NCBI GenBank assembly: GCA_040222235.1
Contig: JAVKDO010000014.1
Location: 35,618 to 99,617 of the forward strand
Direction: 5' to 3'
Source of the DNA: UBA6059 sp040222235
Lineage (GTDB): Bacteria > Bacteroidota > Bacteroidia > Cytophagales > Cyclobacteriaceae
Length of the DNA stretch: 64,000 nucleotides
Below are positions 40,050-49,005 of the stretch, one piece after another; within the stretch, counting starts at the first letter, position 1, and each line of letters starts with the position of its first letter. The notes under the pieces were generated by a model. The model saw nothing but the letters and a program-made list of their open reading frames with translations. It did no database searches and had not been told where the DNA came from. The position numbers and the translations under genes were made by a program.

Positions 40050-41709
40050 ATATCTTCTCTAGTATCTTTCTTGTGATCAAGTAGGTCGGTTTGATGCCTT
40101 CAGACCCTAGGCTTCCAGAAGCAAGTGTATTGCCTGTCTCTAGCGGATTATCCGATGCATAGTAAGCATACCTCACCTTCACATTCTTACGAATACTCAG
40201 CCTAATCCGAGAAGCAGACTGAATGGCCTTCTGATAATGAGCTCCTTCCATCTCAAGTCCTACTGCTCGCCACGAGCTATCAAGGAAGTGCATCAATACA
40301 TCTTTGTTTTGAAGTGAGGTGCCCAGTACGCTAATCATCGCTCCCTGGTAGACACCTAGTCCCTGCCCCTCAAAGTCTTCGAGTTTAAAATCATTGTTGA
40401 TCGGATAGTTATCAGCTGTCCCTTCAAAAACATGAGATGTCGGGATCATCAAATCACTTTTGCCTCCGATAAGTATCCCAGCCTTGCCCATGATGGACAC
40501 AGAGTTCACGTCTAGCTTGTATCGCTTATTACCCACTTCATAAACCTTGAGCAGCTCATCCATGCACTCGTAGGCCTGCTCACCAAAGGCGTAATCCATT
40601 ACAATAAGAACGGGCGTTTTTTTATCATCTGGAATACTTAAACCTGGCGCCACCGAACCAGAGCTGATCTTGGCGGTATCAATAATCTGGACTCCTATAT
40701 TGGTGCCTGTCGTATCGTCAATGTGGATCAGGCCGTGCTTGTTGGCGTAGGGGCCAATTTTCTTTGCACGCTTTTCATTCTTCTCAATACTGATTTCATG
40801 AGCAAGCCCTTCGATCTCTTCAAAACTCTCCAACCCTAGCGCGTTGTAGCCATAAATTGTATTGACAAAACTATGGAGGTTAGCACTAATGATGTGGAGT
40901 GGTCTAGTGATGAGGTCGTTGTTGAGCAAGACTTCTTTGATGTTGTCAGCCCACTGCTCTCCATAGATGTGGTGCCCTATTCGCTCTCTGAGCTTAGCAG
41001 AAAATCTAATCTCTCGGTTCAACTCCTCTCGGGACTCCTGAATGGCCAGGCTACCCAGACCGTAGATAATTCTAAAAATGCTATGGTTATCAGGATTGCT
41101 GGCAAACTTGTGACAAGCCTCGCGCGTCTCGTCAAATGTTCTACCCAGAATGTTACTCAAGTAGGTGTAGGCCGATTCTATATTAAAGGGCTCTCCTTTC
41201 CGCTCCGTCTCAATGATCTCTCCGAGCATCTTCCAGTCATGTGTCTTTCTACCTTTGTGGTCCAGGCTATTCTTTCTGATTTTTTCCGCCTCGATATACA
41301 TGAAGGTAAGGTGAGTCAGAATATCATAGACGTCACTCCTGCCTCTAGTCATCTCGATGAACATCTGCTGTTCATCTACACGATAACAGTTCCGTCGACG
41401 CTTGGGTGGACTAATGATCTCAAAATCTGACTTCTCAAAACCCTCTCTTGAGATCAAATTGATGATTTGACACTCCTCGATTCCTTTCGGCAATCGATCA
41501 ATCACATAAAGCAATCCATCTAGTTCTACCTTCTCGGGATCATTGAGCAAACCGTAAATCTCCGGACTCAATTGGCACATCGCCTGAATCAAGGACTCTC
41601 CTGATACACCGAGCGGCTTATAGTTGCCTCTCATAAATAGATGTCTCATGGTGATATAGAGTCGTTCGATGGCAGCTCGGGATTCTTGTGCTCTTGTCCG
41701 TGTGTTCAT
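40042..41709 (-). CDS. large protein with nucleoside-phosphorylase-like C-terminus
   Basis: The 555-residue protein has an N-terminal half of unknown type (helical, with a segment ending in FASNPDNHSIFRIIYGLG) and a C-terminal half resembling the PNP/UDP phosphorylase fold of AMP nucleosidases: HIDDTTGTNIGVQI, VLIVMDYAFGEQAYECMDELLK, MGKAGILIGGKSDLMIP and VGLEMEGAHYQKAIQSASRIRLSIRKNVKVRY. A GMEMEGA-type segment marks the substrate pocket of that family. A role in nucleotide or NAD breakdown is plausible, but no reaction can be assigned. Its stop overlaps the ABC gene's stop by 8 bp (convergent). ATG 41709 was chosen over a TTG seven codons upstream. Confidence 0.7.
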   Translation of the reverse strand: MNTRTRAQESRAAIERLYITMRHLFMRGNYKPLGVSGESLIQAMCQLSPEIYGLLNDPEKVELDGLLYVIDRLPKGIEECQIINLISREGFEKSDFEIISPPKRRRNCYRVDEQQMFIEMTRGRSDVYDILTHLTFMYIEAEKIRKNSLDHKGRKTHDWKMLGEIIETERKGEPFNIESAYTYLSNILGRTFDETREACHKFASNPDNHSIFRIIYGLGSLAIQESREELNREIRFSAKLRERIGHHIYGEQWADNIKEVLLNNDLITRPLHIISANLHSFVNTIYGYNALGLESFEEIEGLAHEISIEKNEKRAKKIGPYANKHGLIHIDDTTGTNIGVQIIDTAKISSGSVAPGLSIPDDKKTPVLIVMDYAFGEQAYECMDELLKVYEVGNKRYKLDVNSVSIMGKAGILIGGKSDLMIPTSHVFEGTADNYPINNDFKLEDFEGQGLGVYQGAMISVLGTSLQNKDVLMHFLDSSWRAVGLEMEGAHYQKAIQSASRIRLSIRKNVKVRYAYYASDNPLETGNTLASGSLGSEGIKPTYLITRKILEKIFS

Positions 41710-41750
41710 AGGCGAATTAAAATTTGACAAAGAAAGACTAATTAGAATTC

Positions 41751-41781
41751 AAAAAAAAAAGAGGCTTATTCCTAAGCCTCT
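41751..41781 (-). terminator. intrinsic terminator of the duplicated-domain lipoprotein gene
   Basis: On the minus strand GAAGAGGCTTA and TAAGCCTCTT pair and the second arm continues into ten T (the A-run at 41751-41760 on the + strand). It lies 24 bp after the stop. Confidence 0.85.
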
Positions 41782-41804
41782 TCATTACTCGTTAAAATCT
41801 GACT

Positions 41805-42707
41805 TTACTGCTCCATCTGCATCCACACCTCATCAATCAGCAGATCTTCTCTAGCTTCATCATCGTTGTTGATATTAACACGATTGACATATCCCATGTG
41901 ATTCCATCGACCGCTATCCAGTGAATAGGTAAACTCAATAGCAGAGCCCACCGTACCTGAGCCGGGAGGGTACATCATTTGAACTGTTTCCGTATACTTA
42001 TCAGCTCCCAAACTGTAAGTACCAGCTCCTGCTTCAAACACTTCATCGCCTTCAGCATTGTACTTTATCCAGGTAAAATGTGTTGATGTGATCAGTTTAA
42101 TATATTTAATGAAGTCAGGATATTCCAGAGCGGTGGGTTTGTCTCCCTCTCTGTAAGTGATCAACTTCCAAGATCCAACGACCTCAGCATCGGCATTCGA
42201 ATTGGTGCCAACTTTTTCCCAGATCTCCTCAATCTTCGAAGAATCTGCCATCACTACTTCACCACTGGTTTCATCAATCTCCATCGATTTGGCATAGCCA
42301 GTATGGTACCATTTACCCTCTTTCATCTCTGCTGTAAATGGAATAGCCTGACCCAACTCATTTGATCCAGGGGGCATGAAGAAATCAATATTCTCGGTAT
42401 ACACACCATCAGCGTACTCATAAGTACCACCACCTATACCCACCAACTGATCTTGATCTGAATCAAACCGATACCACGTAAAATGGGTGGGTGTGATGTG
42501 CTTTTGATAGACAACAGTTTCAGGGTAAGTAGCCCAATCACCTACATCGGCATCCATGTAGGAGACGAGTTCCCAACTGCCAATCAAAGGATTGTCTTCT
42601 TTAGCTTCCATTACTTTTGAAGTGGGTGTCTCAGTAGTGGACTTATCAGAGGAACAAGAACCTAATAAAACTATCGAAACAACGAGGTAAACTGCTGAAA
42701 ATCTCAT
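41805..42707 (-). CDS. lipoprotein with two tandem lipocalin-like domains
   Basis: The 300-residue protein has a lipoprotein signal (IVLLGSC). Residues of about 45-170 and 180-300 repeat the same domain: GSWELVSYMD / GSWKLITYRE at the start, HITPTHFTWYRFDSD / LITSTHFTWIKYNAE, GGGTYEYADGVYTENI / GAGTYSLGADKYTETV, PPGSNELGQAIPF / PPGSGTVGSAIEF and a closing WYHTGYAKSME / WNHMGYVNRVN. The two halves are roughly 45 % identical by eye, so this is a gene-internal duplication. Such domains are small barrels that bind hydrophobic ligands or coat surfaces in Bacteroidota. Confidence 0.8.
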   Translation of the reverse strand: MRFSAVYLVVSIVLLGSCSSDKSTTETPTSKVMEAKEDNPLIGSWELVSYMDADVGDWATYPETVVYQKHITPTHFTWYRFDSDQDQLVGIGGGTYEYADGVYTENIDFFMPPGSNELGQAIPFTAEMKEGKWYHTGYAKSMEIDETSGEVVMADSSKIEEIWEKVGTNSNADAEVVGSWKLITYREGDKPTALEYPDFIKYIKLITSTHFTWIKYNAEGDEVFEAGAGTYSLGADKYTETVQMMYPPGSGTVGSAIEFTYSLDSGRWNHMGYVNRVNINNDDEAREDLLIDEVWMQMEQ

Positions 42708-42804
42708 AAGCAAATTTGGGTTTAGTTAGATCACACCAAATAAATTACTTAAAAAAAGGGATAATTCAAACTAACCTAAGTGCCAATAGGTTGGAAGTAA
42801 GCGT

Positions 42805-43035
42805 TCAGTTAGCCTTTGGCTTACCAGTTATTCCTAACGCTTTGATGATCATTAGTCTTACTAGCAGTAGCCAAGGTAAGCCATGAAATAGTAAATCTAT
42901 GTAGTCCATTGGCTGCATACCTGAGCCACCCCCAGCGATCCACCTCAGTTTACCGACGATATGAGGTTCTGGAACAAATGGGGCTAATCCGAGTGAAAAT
43001 GCCAATATCAGTACAGTTGACCATCGATTAAGCAT
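42805..43035 (-). CDS. small membrane protein of the 'RND transporter' type
   Basis: The 76-residue protein has a hydrophobic N-terminal helix (about 3-20) followed by APFVPEPHIVGKLRWIAGGGSGMQPMDYIDLLFHGLPWLLLVRLM, a pattern found in short proteins usually annotated as RND transporter, a name not supported by their size. There is one further membrane helix. Function is unknown. Its ATG overlaps the thioredoxin gene's stop by 8 bp, so the two are translationally linked. Confidence 0.72.
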   Translation of the reverse strand: MLNRWSTVLILAFSLGLAPFVPEPHIVGKLRWIAGGGSGMQPMDYIDLLFHGLPWLLLVRLMIIKALGITGKPKAN

Positions 43036-43339
43036 TGGTATCCTCCTTAATGAACTGTGAGGTTGTATTGATCAACTGTGACTTCTGCATTGCGCCAGCA
43101 TGTCTCCAGAGGATCTTTCCTTTTTGGAAAAGTATCATTGTCGGGATACTGCGTATACCGTACTTGGCCGCTGCTTTCTGATTCCGATCCACATCGACTT
43201 TAAGCACCTTCATCTTCCCGTTCATGTCATCCGCTACTTCTTTCAAGATGGGTGCCATCATCTTGCAAGGCCCACACCAGTCAGCATAGAAGTCGACAAG
43301 TACTGGGGTAGGGCTATTTATTATTTCGCTAAAGTTCAT
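43028..43339 (-). CDS. trxA: thioredoxin
   Basis: The 103-residue protein is a complete thioredoxin: VDFYADWCGPCKMMAPIL with the CGPC active site, then VDRNQKAAAKYGIRSIPTMILFQKG with the cis-proline. The ATG at 43339 opens on the first strand; an upstream in-frame region with CSCES is not thioredoxin-like. As the only thioredoxin in the window it could supply electrons to the PrxQ at 2.4 kb. It is followed by the small membrane protein in one operon. Confidence 0.92.
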   Translation of the reverse strand: MNFSEIINSPTPVLVDFYADWCGPCKMMAPILKEVADDMNGKMKVLKVDVDRNQKAAAKYGIRSIPTMILFQKGKILWRHAGAMQKSQLINTTSQFIKEDTNA

Positions 43340-43400
43340 AATTGATGCAATTTCTGATTCACATGAACATATAAACATATATTCATAGAAAGAGTTCACA

Positions 43401-43997
43401 CTAGTGCATGCGATCCGCTCTTGGCTCTAGCTGGGCCATTATACTCGCCTCTGTATCGAGCAGTTCAGACCACCTTTTTGTCACATAATCCTTCGGCATA
43501 TATTCTTCCGCTAGTGAAATAAAGTTGTGATAATGACCTGCCTCAGATATCATCAGCTCATAGTAGAATTTCTGTAAGCCTTCGTCTTCAACATTTTGCG
43601 ATAGCAGCTTGAATCGCTCACAACTGCGCGCTTCGATCAAGGCATTGACGAGCAGTTTCTCCACCAGCTGTTGCTCTCTGCTGCCCCCCTTTTTCATTTG
43701 TCCATTTAGCGCAACCACGTATTCATCCTTGCGCTGTTTTCCAAGCGCATAGCCACGATTTCTTAGTTCATCAATCACCCGCTCAAAATGACTCCATTCC
43801 TCCGCCACCACAGGAGTGAGTACGTCGATGATACTCTGCTTATCAGAATAAGACACAATCAGGGATATGCAACTCGAAGCAGCCTTCTGCTCACAGTAGG
43901 CATGATCCACAAGTATATCTTCAATACTTTTCTCAGCGATATTGACCCATCTCGGGTCGGTGGGAAGCTTAAGACCTAGCGTAGTTTTTTGATCCAT
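43401..43997 (-). CDS. miaE: tRNA-(ms2io6A)-hydroxylase MiaE
   Basis: The 198-residue protein matches MiaE in length and in its di-iron ligands: HAYCEQKAASSCISL, VAEEWSHFERV, IEARSCERF and SEAGHYHNF, a four-helix bundle with two Glu-x2-His-type sets. MiaE hydroxylates the isopentenyl group of ms2i6A at tRNA position 37 with O2. The start ATG at 43997 lies 1 bp after the porin stop, so the pair is cotranscribed. The enzyme needs O2, fitting an aerobe. Confidence 0.9.
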   Translation of the reverse strand: MDQKTTLGLKLPTDPRWVNIAEKSIEDILVDHAYCEQKAASSCISLIVSYSDKQSIIDVLTPVVAEEWSHFERVIDELRNRGYALGKQRKDEYVVALNGQMKKGGSREQQLVEKLLVNALIEARSCERFKLLSQNVEDEGLQKFYYELMISEAGHYHNFISLAEEYMPKDYVTKRWSELLDTEASIMAQLEPRADRMH

Positions 43998-43998
43998 A

Positions 43999-45936
43999 TT
44001 AGTCAAAGAATAGCCATCTTATACCAAGATCGAAGACCCGTGGCTGTCCTGGATAGAATGGCGTGATTTGATATCCGTCATTGCCGGCTGCCTGGTTGAT
44101 ATGTGTCATCTTCACAAAGATGCGCACCTTGTCTACTCGTAGGTTAAGAAAGAAGTCAGCGGCCAGATAGCTCTCCATCAAGTATTCATCCTGCAAGAAG
44201 AATTGCTGCGTGATGGGATCGTAATCATTGGCGAAATAGCCATTGCGCTGATAGAAGTTGATACCCACCTGCACGGGCATGAAATTGTTAAACCATTTGC
44301 CTTCGTAGTACAGCTTGCCATTCATGAATAGCTCAGGCACTCGATATGTGGACTTGGCTTCACCACCTACAATCGTATATCTCATGTCCGCAACTAGGTG
44401 GAAGGTATTGTTTAAATGAAGATGTAAGTCAGCCCCATAAGTTGATAGCAGCAACCCACTACTTGTCTGTGTAGGTCTTCTGTCCGTATCGAAGTAGACA
44501 TAGTTGTCAATAGTCGAGAGAGAGATCTTAGGTTGAATTGCTCCAAAAGGAAAGTTCAGCTTGAGCCGTCCATTGATCTGGTTAGCAAAGGTCGACTGGA
44601 ACGAATTGTGCCACTCGTAGTGATTACCAAAATAGTCGGATTGCAAGAGTGTAGGCACATAGAGGGCACTTTGATAGTCTACTTCAAACAGAGGGTTGTT
44701 TAGTACCCCGCTAAACTTGTAGTTACCACCTTGTAGATATTCGAAATGTCCGTCCAGATTATTCCGCTCGTTTAGATCAAAACGCAACCGAGCTCCTCCA
44801 TAGTTCTCCGCTAGATTACCTCCTCCTGGTCGGTAAAAGCGATAAGCCATTGACATGTCTCGTCGCTTGATATAGAGGTTATAGAAGAACTTCGAGATAT
44901 TACCTTTAATCCCTATTTCATTCTTGATTTCTCTGTATTCTGACTTCTCCTGAGTGGAATCGGTCGAGATTAGGAACTCGTCATAGTAATCAGGCGTACT
45001 ACTGAGCGGATAATCAATATACTCTGTAGTCTGACGTTTGTACAACGTCTCCCAGTAGAACTCCATAAACTCCGAGTGCTTGTACTCTTGATACTGATGA
45101 AGCTGCATTCTGAGATCGGCACTTCTTGCGTTATAGAGCTTGATAATCGCGTCTTCATACTGAAACAGTGCATTTCTTGTGGTATCTTCTCCTACCTCCA
45201 CGCCCCCAGTTTCGATTACCGTGTGATCAAAACGCATGACATTAGCGATGAAAGTATATTTATTGTCTTTGGAGTGGTAGTAGCTAAAAAGATCCATTGT
45301 ATTACTCAAGGCATTCCGATCACCTTCATTGGCCAGTACACCAATTTGCTTGTCACTTGTGATTTGCTGTATGCCAAAGCCGACATTCCAGTTCGGTGTG
45401 ACGTTGCGGGCAAAATCAAAGTCAACAATAGACCTCCCCTTCCCACCAAGACCAGCATAGAGATCAATAAAAGGCGACTTGGTATCGTAGTATCGAAAGT
45501 CTTCAGGGTCTTTTACAAATGGATCGTAGGCATTATAGCCACTCTGAAGGCCAATATTCTGCGGCATTTGGTAAAAAGTCGACCACATAGCTGTGCCGTT
45601 GTTACCCAGATCCTGGTAGACATTTCCTGATCGGTCTCTTTCGGAGAAGCGTTCAATATCTGTGAGTATTGTGTCTATGGTAAGAAACTTGCGCTGGTTG
45701 TATTTGATGTTGGAGAGGTAGGTGTACTCTGTGGTCAATGGACCGTATACGAGTGTCGTGCTGTCATCAAGAATACTTGATCCTCGCTTGCTCTTTCTTG
45801 GCCCCTCATCCTCCTGCTCTTCTCCTTCCTCTCTGGGTGGTCCTCCTCTATCCTGGGCTATCGCGAACTGGGCCATGGTAAGGCACAAAACGAGAAAAAT
45901 AATATGAGGAGCTTTCAGCACGCGCAAAAATAACAA
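43999..45936 (-). CDS. putative outer-membrane porin, Bacteroidota type
   Basis: The 645-residue protein has a signal peptide (ending FAIAQ), a charged linker (EEGEEQEDEGPRKSKR) and then many short amphipathic strands ending in aromatic residues through to the terminal GIRWLFFD, a classic outer-membrane barrel. It matches proteins annotated as putative porins in Cytophagales by layout; conductance has not been shown for them. The start is uncertain: TTG 45936 or GTG 45921. It lies 1 bp from the LpxK stop and is followed at once by MiaE, so the three are one operon. Confidence 0.75.
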   Translation of the reverse strand: MLFLRVLKAPHIIFLVLCLTMAQFAIAQDRGGPPREEGEEQEDEGPRKSKRGSSILDDSTTLVYGPLTTEYTYLSNIKYNQRKFLTIDTILTDIERFSERDRSGNVYQDLGNNGTAMWSTFYQMPQNIGLQSGYNAYDPFVKDPEDFRYYDTKSPFIDLYAGLGGKGRSIVDFDFARNVTPNWNVGFGIQQITSDKQIGVLANEGDRNALSNTMDLFSYYHSKDNKYTFIANVMRFDHTVIETGGVEVGEDTTRNALFQYEDAIIKLYNARSADLRMQLHQYQEYKHSEFMEFYWETLYKRQTTEYIDYPLSSTPDYYDEFLISTDSTQEKSEYREIKNEIGIKGNISKFFYNLYIKRRDMSMAYRFYRPGGGNLAENYGGARLRFDLNERNNLDGHFEYLQGGNYKFSGVLNNPLFEVDYQSALYVPTLLQSDYFGNHYEWHNSFQSTFANQINGRLKLNFPFGAIQPKISLSTIDNYVYFDTDRRPTQTSSGLLLSTYGADLHLHLNNTFHLVADMRYTIVGGEAKSTYRVPELFMNGKLYYEGKWFNNFMPVQVGINFYQRNGYFANDYDPITQQFFLQDEYLMESYLAADFFLNLRVDKVRIFVKMTHINQAAGNDGYQITPFYPGQPRVFDLGIRWLFFD

Positions 45937-45937
45937 T

Positions 45938-46984
45938 TCAATCAGAGAGGACGACTGATTTCTGTAGTTGATCTAAGAACTCCTCTTCTCTATCCAGAAA
46001 CTTCACCTCGATCGGTAAGTAGTAGCAGTCACAATTTCCAAGTGCTGTCTCGAACGCCCTCAATTTAACCGCATCCTTTTCCGTGGTGATGAGTATTGCA
46101 TCCTTATTGGATTTGAGCAAACTCACCATTTTGTGCACATCCTTTTCCTTGTAGTCGTGGTGATCTGGATAATCCAGATGTTTCGCCACAGTGCCAATAC
46201 TTTCTAAATGCTGGATCATTGGCTTGGGGTTAGCTATTCCTGTTATCACAATAAATGTCTTCCCAGCTAGATCGGTGTTCGATCCATCAAAAAAACTGAC
46301 TAACGATGCGTAATTCACGGTAGTGAAGTAAACGGGGCTATCAGGTGCGTATTGCTGAATAGCGGCCGTCATTTCTTGCAGCTTAATGGTATCTACACTA
46401 CCGGGACATTTGGTGACGACTATGGCGTCCGCCCTTTGGGCATATTGTCTTGACTCACGAAGAAGACCCGCTGGTAGAATATAATCCTTGTAAAAAGGGT
46501 GCGAGTACTCAGTTAGCAGTATCAACATTGAAGGCTGAACTCTTCGGTGCTGGTAAGCATCATCGAGCACAATAAGATTCGTCTCCGGCTTTTCATACAA
46601 CAAATGCGGAATCGCATACGCCCTATCCTCACCTACTGCTACCGCAACCTCGTTACCCCATTTACGATAGTACTGATACGGTTCATCACCTATGGTCTTG
46701 GCATTGGATGACTCGTCAGCCAATAAAAACCCCTTGGTCTTGCGTTTATAGCCGCGACTAATAATCCCAACCTTATATTCCTTCTTTTTGAGTGCATTAG
46801 TGATGTACTCCACCATTGGTGTTTTGCCAGTGCCTCCGACTTTCAGGTTACCCACCACAACTACCGGAAGGGTGAACTCGAATGACTTGAGCCATCCGTT
46901 GTCAAATGCAAGGTTTCGCAAAGAGGTAATCAAACCGTAGATGGCTGCCAATGGGCGTAAAATGATGCTTTGTACTCTTCTCAT
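45938..46984 (-). CDS. lpxK: tetraacyldisaccharide 4'-kinase LpxK
   Basis: The 348-residue protein has the P-loop VVVVGNLKVGGTGKTPMVEYI near residue 37-57, a hydrophobic N-terminal helix that ties the enzyme to the inner membrane and GISRGYKRKTKGF and LIVLDDAYQHRRV segments, all typical of LpxK. It phosphorylates the 4' position of the tetraacyldisaccharide in lipid A synthesis. It is the first gene of the LpxK-porin-MiaE transcript on the minus strand. ATG 46984 was preferred to a TTG four codons upstream. Confidence 0.93.
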   Translation of the reverse strand: MRRVQSIILRPLAAIYGLITSLRNLAFDNGWLKSFEFTLPVVVVGNLKVGGTGKTPMVEYITNALKKKEYKVGIISRGYKRKTKGFLLADESSNAKTIGDEPYQYYRKWGNEVAVAVGEDRAYAIPHLLYEKPETNLIVLDDAYQHRRVQPSMLILLTEYSHPFYKDYILPAGLLRESRQYAQRADAIVVTKCPGSVDTIKLQEMTAAIQQYAPDSPVYFTTVNYASLVSFFDGSNTDLAGKTFIVITGIANPKPMIQHLESIGTVAKHLDYPDHHDYKEKDVHKMVSLLKSNKDAILITTEKDAVKLRAFETALGNCDCYYLPIEVKFLDREEEFLDQLQKSVVLSD

Positions 46985-47096
46985 CTCGCTGTGCAAAGCT
47001 GCATAATCCTATTTCAATACTTATACCAGTCGATGATTTTATAGGATAATGATTCGTTAGCATTAATTTTATCCTCGACTAACCCGAAGATATAAT

Positions 47097-48191
47097 ATGA
47101 AGGTAGGAGATGTACTCAGTGTCCTCGAGCAATGGGCGCCATTGCAATACCAGGAAAGCTATGACAATGCAGGTCTGATAACTGGGAAGCGCTCCTGGCA
47201 ACTAACTGCGGCGTTGATTACGCTTGACTGTACAGAAGAAGTGGTGCAGGAAGCCATTGACAAAGGTGCCAACCTGATCATCGCTCACCACCCCATCGTC
47301 TTCAGAGGCCTCAAAAAACTCAATGGAGAGGGCTATGTAGAACGCACTATCATCAAAGCGATCAAGGCTGATGTAGCCATCTACGCCATCCATACTAACC
47401 TGGATAATGTCTCGACAGGGGTCACTCCCAAGATTGCTGATCTGCTTGGGTTGACCAACCAACGTGTGCTAGCACCAAAGTCAGGTACCCTATCGAAATT
47501 AGTCACCTTCGTCCCTACCGAGAATACACAGGAAGTACTGGATGCGTTGTATAAAGCCGGAGCAGGTAGTATAGGCAACTATGATCACTGCAGTTTCGAA
47601 GTACAGGGAAAAGGCACCTTCAGACCCAATGAGCTTGCTAATCCCCACATTGGTCAATCAAATCAAGAAGAGTTCGTTTCGGAATCCCGTATAGAAGTCG
47701 TGTTTCCCTCACATATTCACGGTAGTGTAATAGCCGCTCTCAAAGTAGCTCATCCCTATGAAGAGGTAGCCTACTATGTCACGGCCTTAGAGAATAGTAA
47801 CCAAGAAGTAGGTGCTGGCAGGATCGGCGACTTAGCTGCTCCAATGAATACCCAGGCATTTATGGGTATGGTCAAAGACAAGCTTAAGGTCGCCTGCATC
47901 CGTCATACGACAATTCATGCTAATGAAGTAAAGAGAATCGCAGTATGCGGAGGATCCGGAAGCTTTCTACTCAGGAAGGCGATCAGTAGCAAGGCTGACG
48001 TATTTATCACCGCTGATTTCAAGTATCATGAGTTCTTCGATGCAGATGGAAAAATCATAATTGCGGACGTGGGACACTATGAAAGTGAGCAGTTTACAAA
48101 AGATCTTCTGTACTCACATTTGATTGAAAAAATCACTAATATTGCAGTCCATTTGTCAGAGGTGGACACAAACCCTATAAAATACTATTAA
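47097..48191 (+). CDS. Nif3-like dinuclear metal-centre protein (YbgI/YqfO type)
   Basis: The 364-residue protein has the two metal-binding ends of the Nif3 family: DNAGLITG and LIIAHHPIVFRGLK at the start, NLDNVSTGV, and GGSGSFLLRKAISSKADVFITADFKYHEFFDADGKIIIADVGHYESEQF at the end. An insert of about 130 residues in the middle (about 145-250) is the PII-like domain of the longer YqfO-type members. It forms hexameric toroids; GTP cyclohydrolase activity has been claimed for some relatives but is not general. A zinc-ribbon protein gene follows after 6 bp, a pairing seen in many Bacteroidota. Confidence 0.9.
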   Translation: MKVGDVLSVLEQWAPLQYQESYDNAGLITGKRSWQLTAALITLDCTEEVVQEAIDKGANLIIAHHPIVFRGLKKLNGEGYVERTIIKAIKADVAIYAIHTNLDNVSTGVTPKIADLLGLTNQRVLAPKSGTLSKLVTFVPTENTQEVLDALYKAGAGSIGNYDHCSFEVQGKGTFRPNELANPHIGQSNQEEFVSESRIEVVFPSHIHGSVIAALKVAHPYEEVAYYVTALENSNQEVGAGRIGDLAAPMNTQAFMGMVKDKLKVACIRHTTIHANEVKRIAVCGGSGSFLLRKAISSKADVFITADFKYHEFFDADGKIIIADVGHYESEQFTKDLLYSHLIEKITNIAVHLSEVDTNPIKYY

Positions 48192-48197
48192 CTACAC

Positions 48198-48977
48198 ATG
48201 GAAAGCACCATTGCGAAGAGGTTAGAAGGTCTTACGACCCTTCAAAATATCGACATAGAACTAGACGAAATCAAAAAAATCCGTGGTGCACTTCCTGATG
48301 AAGTGATGGATCTCGAAGATGAGATCGCTGGTTACGAGACACGGGTTGAAAAGCATAACAATGAGCTTCAAGAGCTCGAAGATGGCATCCAATCTAATAA
48401 GAATGGAATCAAAGAAGCTGAAAAGCTAATCCAGAAGTACGAAGAGCAGCAAATGAATGTTCGCAACAACCGCGAGTATGATGCGATCACTAAGGAAGTA
48501 GAACTTCAGCAGTTGGAAATCCAGATTCTTGAAAAGAGAATCAAGGAAAATCACGCTAAGATCGATACCAAGAAAGAAGAGATCGGCGGTACGATTGAGA
48601 CTTTGGCCGAAAGAAAGAAAGATCTTGACACCAAGAAGGACGAGCTTGAGGTAATCATCTCTGAGAGTAAGGATGATGAAGCAAGTCTTCTCAAGAAGCG
48701 AGAAAAGTCGTCTAAGAATATTGAGGAGCGACTCCTTAAGTCTTATAACAAGATCAGAAACAATGCAAAGAACGGCCTGGCTGTAGTACCTGTGAAAAGA
48801 GGTGCTTGTGGCGGTTGTTTCAATACTGTTCCTCCTCAGAAGCAAGCTGAAATCCGTGAGAAAAAGAAGCTCATCGTTTGTGAGCATTGCGGTAGAATAC
48901 TTGCTGATGTCGAAGATGTCGTTGTAGTGGAGGAAAAGAAGCCGACTAAGAGAAGAACGACCAAGAAAACGTCATAA
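48198..48977 (+). CDS. coiled-coil zinc-ribbon protein
   Basis: The 259-residue protein is almost entirely a long antiparallel coiled coil (about 10-180; heptads rich in Glu, Lys and Leu) that ends in a C4 zinc ribbon: CGGCFN at about 205-210 and CEHCGR at about 228-233. A charged Lys/Thr tail follows (KKPTKRRTTKKTS). The family is related to the HP0958/FlgZ group, which binds RNA or assists flagellar parts in other bacteria, but its role in Bacteroidota is unknown. It is coupled to the Nif3-like gene by 6 bp. Confidence 0.85.
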   Translation: MESTIAKRLEGLTTLQNIDIELDEIKKIRGALPDEVMDLEDEIAGYETRVEKHNNELQELEDGIQSNKNGIKEAEKLIQKYEEQQMNVRNNREYDAITKEVELQQLEIQILEKRIKENHAKIDTKKEEIGGTIETLAERKKDLDTKKDELEVIISESKDDEASLLKKREKSSKNIEERLLKSYNKIRNNAKNGLAVVPVKRGACGGCFNTVPPQKQAEIREKKKLIVCEHCGRILADVEDVVVVEEKKPTKRRTTKKTS

Positions 48978-49005
48978 ACCCACAATTATGTGTGGTACTA
49001 GATAT

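Noticed and set aside
40873..41430. A 185-codon + strand frame opposite the nucleoside-phosphorylase-like gene
   Set aside because: It is antisense to a continuous conserved-looking gene and resembles no family.
45076..45630. A 184-codon + strand frame opposite the porin gene
   Set aside because: It mirrors the porin coding pattern and lacks a plausible start signal or domain.
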